46,348 nucleotides of DNA from JBBRXJ01 sp038248505 (lineage in GTDB: Bacteria > Bacteroidota > Bacteroidia > Bacteroidales > JBBRXJ01), in contig JBBRXJ010000013.1 in assembly GCA_038248505.1 (NCBI GenBank), positions 1 to 46,348 of the forward strand. Reading direction: 5' to 3'. A program made the translations under genes and the position numbers. A model generated the notes under the pieces. The model was not told the origin of the DNA, did no database searches, and saw only the letters and a program-made list of their open reading frames with translations. Below, in pieces: positions 8,019 through 16,900 of the stretch (position 1 is its first letter; every line of letters begins with the position of its first letter).

Positions 8019-9770
8019 TTAGTTACGAAAATCAGTTTCAGCTAATGGAATCAACCAAATACCCCCATCGCTATTCATTAATGAATGGTATGGATATGGA
8101 ATAACTCCCAATTGGCCTCTATCTCCTGCCGGAATATTCTTTTTCATGGCAAAAAGATAGCGTAAACGATGTCCTCCTTCAAAAGATAACTCACGAATCC
8201 ACTCTTTTTCTATTTCCGATTCCGTAATAGTTCCTGATGTAAAGTCAGTAAAGCCCCCAACATTATAACGGGCATGACCTATCGTATTTATTTCACTTGC
8301 CCCTTTATCATCAGCAGTTAAAATATATTCAAGAATAGCTTTTGTTAGATATAGTTCAGGAATTCGAATTACAGGCACATTTGATCTCTCTCCATCAGCC
8401 CCTCTAAAATATTTGTGGCTCCAAATATTAGGTCGCTTAACCCAAGTAAATCGTGTATCTTTAAATGATTTATCGAATGGATTATCCGTTTCTTTTGCCG
8501 GGGTAGTTAGTACATATAGTTGCTGGTATCTTTTATCAAAAGATGCTTGTGTGGTAGGCAATATATCTGCATAGTATCCTGATGATGAGTCGTTGATCAT
8601 TGCGGTATCCATCCACCCAATATAATGCGAGATAGCTTTTGACATAGAATATACATGCCAAGTGCAGCGATTAGATTTATTTATAGCCGCAATAGAACTA
8701 TCTGATGCATATGGAAGTTGATCGGAGTCGAAGGCCGAATGCTTATTCCAGGTAAAAAGAGTAGCGTCGTATGGTTTAGCACGCAGATTTTCACTGCAAT
8801 AAATGGCATCCCAAATGACCTCGTCTGCATTCTTAAGAACTGAGCGATTGAAGGCCGCAATTGGATCTTCATTCATAGTGTAGGGCCATGTTTCAATAGA
8901 CCCTAATGGACCATTTGCACCTAATAAGTCAAGTGCTTTTTGATAATAAAGAGCATTCTCTGCACCATATTGAAAATACACACGAACAAGTATGGATACG
9001 GCAGCATAACGATTTGCTCTCCCCCATTTATATGACGGATGATTTGAACTGGAGTAATGCAAAGGCAGGAGTTCTATTGCTTTTAACAAATCAGGAATGA
9101 TAATGCTATCGTATATTTTCTTCCCGGAAGCATATTCAGGATAACGAAGTTCATCGGCATTAAAAGTCCATTCTTTTCTCCATGGTAATACCTTATTATT
9201 GCTGAAAGCCGCTGTACCTGCTGGCATGCAATGTCGCATGGTATTGTAATAATATGAAAAGGCTCGCATAAAATATAGTTCACCCATCTGTCTATCTAGT
9301 TCTATTAGCTCGGTAGATGATAATAGATCAAAAATATGATTGCCTTTTGCATCCCTATATCTATCTCTATTATTAATAAAATCTAATGCTGAGTTCGCTG
9401 CATTTACGCATGCATAGCTTGCTTTAAAGCTCTCCTCGGTGCGATTCGTTCTAGTAATAGTACTTCTGTAATATACTTCAACCTGAGGGTAATTTTCAGA
9501 TGTATTTGGAATCATATATATTAGATCCGTCATGCCTTCAAAAAACACAACATCATCCATATAAAAAGCCCCTGGCCATCCACCATAAAAGGCCTTTGCA
9601 TAAGGCGTAACGATTGCCATTTCAAATTCTTCAATGGTTTGCCACGGAAATTCAGGTGCTTGGTCAAGTGATAATTCATTCTTTCTACAAGCCGCTAATA
9701 AAAACAGTAATGCTAAAAAAATGCAATATTTATATGGATATATTTTCATTAATGTATTTAAACTTTTCAT
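8019..9770 (-). CDS. SusD/RagB-family outer-membrane glycan-binding lipoprotein
   Basis: SusD-like surface lipoprotein (583 residues) that would bind oligosaccharide for transport by a SusC-type TonB-dependent channel. The N-terminus carries a hydrophobic segment and lipobox (LLFLLAAC), then the usual early acidic segment, ELDRQMGELYFMRAFSYYYNTMRHCMPA (TPR-like helices) and GRANRYAAVSILVRVYFQYG, and the C-terminal RIPELYLTKAILEYI and IEKEWIRELSFEGGHRLRYL blocks typical of SusD. A second ATG at 9749 (MKIYPYKYCIFLALL) would give a more normal signal peptide and may be the true start. No SusC gene is adjacent: the upstream neighbour is a divergent unrelated gene. With the GH27 and GH36 genes downstream it looks like a reduced or partial polysaccharide-utilisation locus for alpha-galactosides. 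Confidence 0.9.
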   Translation of the reverse strand: MKSLNTLMKIYPYKYCIFLALLFLLAACRKNELSLDQAPEFPWQTIEEFEMAIVTPYAKAFYGGWPGAFYMDDVVFFEGMTDLIYMIPNTSENYPQVEVYYRSTITRTNRTEESFKASYACVNAANSALDFINNRDRYRDAKGNHIFDLLSSTELIELDRQMGELYFMRAFSYYYNTMRHCMPAGTAAFSNNKVLPWRKEWTFNADELRYPEYASGKKIYDSIIIPDLLKAIELLPLHYSSSNHPSYKWGRANRYAAVSILVRVYFQYGAENALYYQKALDLLGANGPLGSIETWPYTMNEDPIAAFNRSVLKNADEVIWDAIYCSENLRAKPYDATLFTWNKHSAFDSDQLPYASDSSIAAINKSNRCTWHVYSMSKAISHYIGWMDTAMINDSSSGYYADILPTTQASFDKRYQQLYVLTTPAKETDNPFDKSFKDTRFTWVKRPNIWSHKYFRGADGERSNVPVIRIPELYLTKAILEYILTADDKGASEINTIGHARYNVGGFTDFTSGTITESEIEKEWIRELSFEGGHRLRYLFAMKKNIPAGDRGQLGVIPYPYHSLMNSDGGIWLIPLAETDFRN

Positions 9771-9784
9771 CCCCTAAATCAGAT

Positions 9785-9792
9785 CAAAGATA
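9785..9792 (-). promoter_or_regulatory. Predicted -7 element of SusD-like gene
   Basis: The minus strand reads TATCTTTG, a perfect TAnnTTTG match, with a TTG 21 nt upstream in the -33 position. It lies 14 nt before the ATG at 9770 and 35 nt before the alternative ATG at 9749. The resulting very short leader for 9770 slightly favours the second ATG. Confidence 0.45.
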
Positions 9793-10029
9793 CTAATTCC
9801 CTCTTTTAAAACACAAGCAGCAAATATTCCTATTTTTGCAAATGTTTATTCTAAATATATTCAGTGAAAGAATCTCATTTCTTTTGCATCCCTGGCTTTA
9901 TTTAACTGCAATGCCTATGTTAGATCTTTATAATTTTAAAAGTCCTAAAATTGTTCCGAAATATATATAATCATTTGAATCCTTTTGCTAATTGGTCTTT
10001 TTAGGCGACGAACAAGCAATCAATAAACT

Positions 10030-10037
10030 TAAATTTG
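10030..10037 (+). promoter_or_regulatory. Predicted -7 element upstream of exported barrel gene
   Basis: TAAATTTG matches the Bacteroidota -7 consensus exactly. No clear TTG lies at the expected -33 distance. A transcript from here would start near 10044 and reach the CTG at 10091 after roughly 45 nt. Confidence 0.3.
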
Positions 10038-10090
10038 TTTTCATTCAACAATTATGAATTATCTTCGTTATTATTTATGTTTACTTAGAT

Positions 10091-13000
10091 CTGAAAACGC
10101 TCATATTTACCATATTATCTTTTGTGAGTCTCGTTCTCACTGCTCAGAGTTATAACAATTTGAGACGTCGGGCTTTAATTTTTCAGTCTGATACTATTCA
10201 GATTGATACTTTAAGCCTTGTGCCAGCAAGTGTTGTAATCTATGATTCGGCAGGATATGTATTGCCAGATTCGTTATATTACATTAGCTATACTAGAGCT
10301 ACATTGATTTTGAAGTCTGAAAGCCTTAAAAATAAACCAATGGTACTGGGGTATCGAACGTTTTATGAACTTTTTGAAAAACCTTATTTTATTAATGATA
10401 TCAAAGCATTTCGTAGTTCAGGCAATAGCTATGAGTATACTCGTAGTACCCTTTATGCCACGTCTAGTGATCGTATTCGTGTTCCTGGTGATGATGATAT
10501 TATTCGCAGTGGGAGTATCTCGCGTGGCATTTCTGTCGGAAATAATCGTAACGCCTCTGTTACATCAGGTATGAATCTGCAATTGAATGGTAAACTCAGT
10601 GACGATCTTTTTGTAATGGCAGCCATTACGGATGAAAATATTCCATTGCAGCCTGATGGTTATACTCAGCAACTGCAAGAGTTTGATCGAATATTTGTAC
10701 GCGTATATAATAGCCGTGTTGATGCTATTTTTGGTGACATTGTTTTATCATCTCCTACGGGTTATTTTATGCGTTATGATAAAAAGCTTTTGGGAGCCTC
10801 GGTGACATTACAAAATAATCTGAATAAAAGTAAAAAAGACACACTCATAAATACATTTAGCGGAGCGGTTGCTAAAGGAAAATATAATAGATATGTATTT
10901 AATGGAAGTGAAGGTAATCAAGGTCCATATCGTTTACGTGGGATAAATAATGAGGTGTTTATTATTGTTTTGGCTGGTAGTGAACGTATTTTTATTGATG
11001 GTAAATTACTTGCTCGTGGTGAGGATAACGAGTATGTTATTGACTACAACACTGGCGAATTAAGCTTTACCCCTAAGCAGCTAATTACAAAAGATAAACG
11101 TATTACAGTTGAGTTTCAATATTCGGAACGAAGCTATACACGCTTTACATTGCAATCGGCAAACGAAATGCGCACAGATAAGGGACGATTTTGGGTGAAT
11201 ATTATTAGTGAACAAGATGGTCGAAATCAGTCGTTAATGCAGGATTTGTCAGCTTCTGATAAGCGTTTACTTGATGCGGTTGGTGATAGTATTGCAAACG
11301 CGTATGCTCCATCTATTGATACGCTTGCTTTTGATGATGCCCGTGTAATGTATGCTTCAAAAGATACAATAGTAAATGGAAATACCTATGAGTCAATTTT
11401 TATTTATTCAATTGATCCCTCAGAAGCATTTTATAGTGTGAGTTTTTCCTATGTAGGCGAAAATAAAGGCGATTATCTTTTGAGCAGAAATGCAGCTAAT
11501 GGAAAAGTGTATGCATGGATAGCTCCACAAAATGGCCTTAAGATGGGAAACTTTAGGCCAGTTCGCTTACTTGTTGCACCAAACAAAAAACAAATGCTTA
11601 CACTAGGTGGCGATATAGCTCTCGGCAAACGTACTTCAACATTCACTGAATTGGCACTCACAAATAACGATCGCAATACGTTTTCACAGCTCGATGATAA
11701 TAATAATACAGGCCTTGCTTTAAAATCAGTTCTGTCGCATGATTGGTCACCTCGTGATTCTTCTTTTATTCTTACAACACATACAGCTTATCAGTTTGTT
11801 TATAAAGCATTTGATCCGCTTGAAAATTTTCGTGATGTTGAGTTTGCTCGTGATTGGAATTTACAATCAAGTCAACTCAGTGCTAATGAATATATCATTA
11901 ATGCTGGCCTTAGCCTAGCTAAAAATGAGGAACGTCAGTTTAATTATGACTTTGATTTTATGTCGCGCCCCAAAATATACGATGCTCATCGACATTCAGC
12001 ACAAGCTAATTATCGTTTAAAAACATTAAATCTTAATGTTGAATCATCGTTTTTAAATTCACAGGCCGACTCTGTTGGAACCACATTTAATAGACATAAA
12101 ATTACACTTACTAATGATATTCGTAAACTTGTATTAGGTGTTGAGGGGGTAACGGAAGATAATAGATGGCTGCTCAATAGTGACAGTTTATTGGGCAATA
12201 GTTCTATGTTTCAACAATACATGTTTTTTCTCTCTAGTCTCGATACGGCAAAAAACACCTTTCTTCTAAGTTATAAAGATAGGCGCGATTTTTCTCTTTT
12301 TGGCAATGATCTTGAGTATGCTACTAGAGGGGAAGATTTCTCAGCAGGGATTGGAATGATGAAAGATGAACGCAATACCCTTTCAATAATAGCGACATGG
12401 CGTCGTTTGAATATGATGAACGATAAAGTGATCTCAAGTATAAAAGAAGAAAATACACTTCTCGGACGTGTGGATCATACTATGCGATTGAAAAAAGGAT
12501 TATTAGCAACTAATATATCCTATGAAATAGGAGCTGGGATGGAGCCTAAAAAAGAGTTCGCATACCTTGAAGTAGCTGCTGGGCACGGTATATATACTTG
12601 GAATGACTATAATAATAATGGCATAAAAGAGTTGAATGAATTTGAACAAGCAGTGTATAAAGATCAGGCAAATTATATTCGTGTGTTTACGCCTACACAA
12701 GAGTATATCCGTGCATGGAGCAATAAGTTTAGTACATCTACTATTTTGCAGCCGCGTAAATTGTTGAAAGGGAAAGGTAAATTAGGTCGATTTATTTGTC
12801 GTTTTGAGAACAATTTTGCATATAATATTGAGAATAAAAATACCAACGATGATTTACGTTATACTTTAAACCCCTTTGCTATTGATATTCCTGATTCACT
12901 TATGGTACGTGTTGCAGGCAATCTTCGTAACAATTTTTCATTTAATAAAAACAAAGATAAATGGGGTGTAGATTATCTTACACAAAAAACAAATGAGCGA

Positions 13001-13549
13001 AGTATTTTATTTAATGGTTTCACGGAGAATGTACAACATGCCGATGTGTTGAAGCTACGGCTTCGTGTAATTAAAGAGATCACACTTTTTACTGATGCTG
13101 GTTTAATTGGAAAATCGAGTAATAATGAATATTTTATTCAAAACAATTTTAATATAAGAGAACAAAATTTGAGTAACATCATACGCATAACAAGTTCGGA
13201 TAAAATAATGACAAATCTTACGTATCTGTATTCCGAGAAGCATAATAGACCAGGCAATGAGTATGCAATTGAGAATAATGTTGGCATTGAATTTAATTAC
13301 ATGCCTAGTAAAAGTAGTTTAAATGCAAAAGTGAATTATATTCATTTGCAATATCCACATCTTACAAACACCCCATTAGCATATGAGATATTGCATGGCT
13401 TAATGCCAGGCAATAATATTACTTGTAGCCTATTATATCAAATGAGTTTTTCAGGAGGGATAGAGCTTTACATAGGTTATGAAGGCCGCAAAAGCCCTGC
13501 TTCTCAAATGATTCATACTGGCAGCATGCAAGTACGAGCTAATTTTTAG
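10091..13549 (+). CDS. Large exported, probably outer-membrane beta-barrel protein of unknown function
   Basis: About 1152 residues. I recognise the sequence style as a conserved Bacteroidota exported protein but cannot name a function. The N-terminal part holds a block ISRGISVGNNRNASVTSG then LQLNGKLSDDLFVMAAITDE, DRIFVRVYN and a GDIVLSSPTGYFMRYDKKL segment. The C-terminal two thirds is made of alternating polar/hydrophobic strands with many aromatic ends and a final strand ending in RANF, as in outer-membrane barrels. A perfect signal peptide, KTLIFTILSFVSLVLTAQ, lies in frame but begins right after a CTG at 10091; no ATG, GTG or TTG exists upstream in frame before a TGA at 10055. The first standard start is GTG 10124, which cuts the signal peptide in half. 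An ATG at 10054 is one base out of frame. So the start is a CTG, or the region carries a mutation, frameshift or sequencing error. Confidence 0.72.
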   Translation: MKTLIFTILSFVSLVLTAQSYNNLRRRALIFQSDTIQIDTLSLVPASVVIYDSAGYVLPDSLYYISYTRATLILKSESLKNKPMVLGYRTFYELFEKPYFINDIKAFRSSGNSYEYTRSTLYATSSDRIRVPGDDDIIRSGSISRGISVGNNRNASVTSGMNLQLNGKLSDDLFVMAAITDENIPLQPDGYTQQLQEFDRIFVRVYNSRVDAIFGDIVLSSPTGYFMRYDKKLLGASVTLQNNLNKSKKDTLINTFSGAVAKGKYNRYVFNGSEGNQGPYRLRGINNEVFIIVLAGSERIFIDGKLLARGEDNEYVIDYNTGELSFTPKQLITKDKRITVEFQYSERSYTRFTLQSANEMRTDKGRFWVNIISEQDGRNQSLMQDLSASDKRLLDAVGDSIANAYAPSIDTLAFDDARVMYASKDTIVNGNTYESIFIYSIDPSEAFYSVSFSYVGENKGDYLLSRNAANGKVYAWIAPQNGLKMGNFRPVRLLVAPNKKQMLTLGGDIALGKRTSTFTELALTNNDRNTFSQLDDNNNTGLALKSVLSHDWSPRDSSFILTTHTAYQFVYKAFDPLENFRDVEFARDWNLQSSQLSANEYIINAGLSLAKNEERQFNYDFDFMSRPKIYDAHRHSAQANYRLKTLNLNVESSFLNSQADSVGTTFNRHKITLTNDIRKLVLGVEGVTEDNRWLLNSDSLLGNSSMFQQYMFFLSSLDTAKNTFLLSYKDRRDFSLFGNDLEYATRGEDFSAGIGMMKDERNTLSIIATWRRLNMMNDKVISSIKEENTLLGRVDHTMRLKKGLLATNISYEIGAGMEPKKEFAYLEVAAGHGIYTWNDYNNNGIKELNEFEQAVYKDQANYIRVFTPTQEYIRAWSNKFSTSTILQPRKLLKGKGKLGRFICRFENNFAYNIENKNTNDDLRYTLNPFAIDIPDSLMVRVAGNLRNNFSFNKNKDKWGVDYLTQKTNERSILFNGFTENVQHADVLKLRLRVIKEITLFTDAGLIGKSSNNEYFIQNNFNIREQNLSNIIRITSSDKIMTNLTYLYSEKHNRPGNEYAIENNVGIEFNYMPSKSSLNAKVNYIHLQYPHLTNTPLAYEILHGLMPGNNITCSLLYQMSFSGGIELYIGYEGRKSPASQMIHTGSMQVRANF

Positions 13550-13641
13550 TTGTATTTTATAATTGCGACAGACCTAAAGAATCAACATTCCTCTTTTAAA
13601 TTCACTTAACTCCGCTGCCGCGGATCATCATTCTTCATTAT

Positions 13642-13977
13642 CTAGGCATGCGCCGTTGGACCGCCAAACCCCATTGGAATATGGCCGCCCCCCTTATTTT
13701 CATTCACGGTACCATGCAAGCTTTCATATTTACTTATGTTTTCTCTTAAAGCAGATAATAGACGTTTTGCATGCTCTGGGGTGATAATGATTCTTGATTT
13801 TACTTGAGCTTTATTTACCCCGGGTACAATGCGCACAAAATCAAGAACAAATTCTGATGGAGAATGTGTAATTATTGCAAGATTTGAATACGTGCCTTGT
13901 GCTATTTCTTCGTTCAATTCAATGTTGATCTGTTGTGTTAATTTATCGTCTTCCATTTTATTTTTTATTTGATCCAT
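13642..13977 (-). CDS. DUF3467 family protein
   Basis: Small soluble protein (111 residues) of the DUF3467 family, widespread in Bacteroidota, with no known function. The diagnostic run is visible: INIELNEEIAQGTYSNLAII, then HSPSEFVLDFVRIVPG and KSRIIITPEHAKRLLSALRENI. A short glycine-rich tail (GGGHIPMGFGG) ends the protein. A second ATG at 13956 (MEDDKL) is an equally good start. It begins 7 nt after the stop of the giant secreted-protein gene, so it may ride on that transcript, although the family is usually independent of such genes. It converges with the barrel-protein gene. Confidence 0.88.
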   Translation of the reverse strand: MDQIKNKMEDDKLTQQINIELNEEIAQGTYSNLAIITHSPSEFVLDFVRIVPGVNKAQVKSRIIITPEHAKRLLSALRENISKYESLHGTVNENKGGGHIPMGFGGPTAHA

Positions 13978-13984
13978 TATTATA

Positions 13985-16900
13985 TTATTTCCTAACTATT
14001 AACTTTAATATTTTATATCCTTTTTTATTTGATACTTTAATATAATACAAGCCGCTTGTATATGAACTTAAGTCGAGTATCTTTCTGTCGTTACCTAATA
14101 TATCTGTTTGTTGTTGAAGAATTATTTGACTTTTTGCATTATACAATTCTAAAGTAAATCTATCAGGCTGTGTTGCTTCTATTTCTATTACAACATACTC
14201 TTTTGAAGGATTCGGATAGAGGCTTATCTTACTACCATCAGCCATCGTTTCAGAAACGCCAATGGTATTAATGATAAATAGCGAGTCATCATTCATACAG
14301 CCTTTATTGTCAACAACGGTAACTGAATACCAACCCTTTTTAAGCACTGTTATTCTCTTGTTTGTACTGCCATTATTCCATTGATAGCTTGGGTACGTGG
14401 TAAAGGCATCAGGAACAATAAGATCATAAGGGAGTGTTTGTCTTAATGTGTCACCACTAACAGGGACTCCCCAATTAATAACTGGTCTGCCTCTTACATA
14501 TATATTGGTATTCAAAATATCATTTGATGACACATCGTCATTTGAAAAATCAATATAAATTTGCATTGAGTATGTATTTCCTGTTTTTATGCCAGGATTT
14601 GAAATTAGATTGTAAACATAGGTGCTATCAGGCGCTAGCTGCTCTTGAACTTGAAATGTTTCTGTAAAGAAATCACCTGATCCTACTTGGTAATTTATAT
14701 CCAAGATGCTTCTGTATATAGTGTCAGTACCTAAATTTAATAGATTTACCGATAAGCTTTGTTTATTATCGAATCCGCAAACGGTATCCGGACTGATAGA
14801 GGTAACAGCTAAATCTTCATATTTCAATCGTACAATTAAAGAGTCGCTTGCAGGGCAGCCATAAATATCAATAACATCTACTTTAGCTTTTAGTGGTTTA
14901 CGAGCATTACTTGCATCGCAAGTAAAAGTATTCGCTTGTGTACTATCATGCCAAAGGTATGATGCAAAGCCGTTACCAGCATGTAAGACGTAACTGGTAG
15001 CAACAACAATGGTGTCTTTACCTAGATTTACAATTGGTTGCGAATAAATATATACACTCTTTAGAATTGTATCGTTAAAACGTGCTGAATCTTGCGACAT
15101 TGCTGTATAGCAGCTAATGTAATAGGAGCCCGCAATACTTAAGTCTATTGGATTTGTAAATGTATGCACCAAGGTATCGCCAATTCTGAAAGTGTCTAAT
15201 GATTGAAATGTATTTGTTGTGGCGTTGCCACCATTTACTTTCCATGATACAGGAATTGAAATTCCAGGATTAATTATATCAGTACCAATATTGCTAATTG
15301 TTACCACAATATTTGCACTCGCGATGGTTCCACAATGGCTGTTAGGAGAACTAATTCTTGTAACTCCAATATCTGGTACTTGCATAAATATAATAGCTGA
15401 ATCAGAGGTACTGCATCCATAAATATCTGTAGCTGTTACAAAAAAAGTGCCTCCAGGGTATTGAACTAATAATGTAGAATCGCTTGAGTTATCGGACCAT
15501 TTGAAGGATGCTAAATTACTGTTTCTATTATTTAACATTGCGTTTAATTTAAAACGCGTGCTTGGATGGGTCGTATCATCTGGAAATAGATTAAATGCAG
15601 GTAATCCGTGAACCGTTATATTCACTTTGTTTGTATCGTTATACAAAAGAGAGTCATCTAAATATTTGGTATACGAAGTAATGGTATAGCTTCTTATTGC
15701 TGAGAAATCAGCCGTTTGACCAAAGGTGTAGATAAATGAACTATCCTGTTTAAGAGTGCGTGGTGCAAATGCTGTTTCTTTATGAGGTGTTTTGCCGTCA
15801 ATTTGATAATACACATCAATAGGATGATTAGTATGTATCGTATCATCTCCAAAATTTGTTATTCGAACACGTATAGGCTCTGCTACAGAGAGTAAACATG
15901 CTGATACGGGAGCTATCACAGCGGTAACCCCTGCATCTGCAATAAGTCGAATAAGAATTACGGTATCGCTTGTTTGGCATGGAATGTTATTTGTTACGGT
16001 AACTGAATAGGTTCCTTCTACTAAATTTGTGATACTCGAAGTGGTTTTGCCTGTACTCCAAGCATAGGTATGTCCAGTACCTGCATAGGCATTAAATACA
16101 ATTGTATCAGGCTTTACCGTTGCTCTATCGGCTCCTAGAGTGAAGTAGGGTTTATTAACTGCAATCACTTTACTTGCTGAGTCATTATTATATGGCGTGT
16201 CGGAATAGATATTCATATCGCTTGGCAGTGCAGTAAAAGCCTTCATGCTATAAATACCACGGTTAAACATATTAATAGCTTTCTTAAAGGTTACTGGTAT
16301 GGATGCACCCATGGCTAAAGGACTGCTCAATATTTGTGTGTCTCGTACTGCGCTTGCTCCATTTAATATGAACCCTATAATGATGGTATCACCAATGCGC
16401 ATATCACGTTTACCAAAGTTATGTACCCGAATAATTGGTTTCTCCGTTTTACTAAGCGTACATGCATGATCGGGCGATTCAATACTATCTACCCCAATGT
16501 CATGAGGGCAATCAAGCACACGCACATCGTCAAAGGCAAAGCCTTCGTTATCTGTTTGAAGTGTGTCGCTTTTAAAATATACTCTAAAAGTAACAATCTT
16601 ACCGACTACATCAGGAGGTAAAAACTGACGTGTCGTTGACCAACCACTAGCAGTTCCAGTCCAACCCGGTTGATTCGTTCCCGTGAGGCTATCATTAGCA
16701 TACCAATTCCAAATAAAAGGATATGTATGACGGTTTATTGTTTTCCAACTTACACCATTATTTATAGTGTATTGTATGTTTACTCCATCAGCATAAGATT
16801 GACAGTCTGTCCAATTTTTAAACTCAAATATAGGGTTGCTAGCTGTGGTAAAATTAAATGATGGACTGTAAACAAATGACGAGTCATTCGTTTTGTAAGG

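Larger units (their letters stand above)
9771..10090. other. Divergent intergenic region, SusD-like gene / exported barrel gene
   Basis: No gene or RNA recognised. It holds predicted promoters for both flanking genes: CAAAGATA at 9785-9792 (TATCTTTG on the minus strand) and TAAATTTG at 10030-10037 on the plus strand. There is no trace of a SusC gene or of an anti-sigma/ECF sigma pair that might control the SusD-like gene. Confidence 0.5.
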
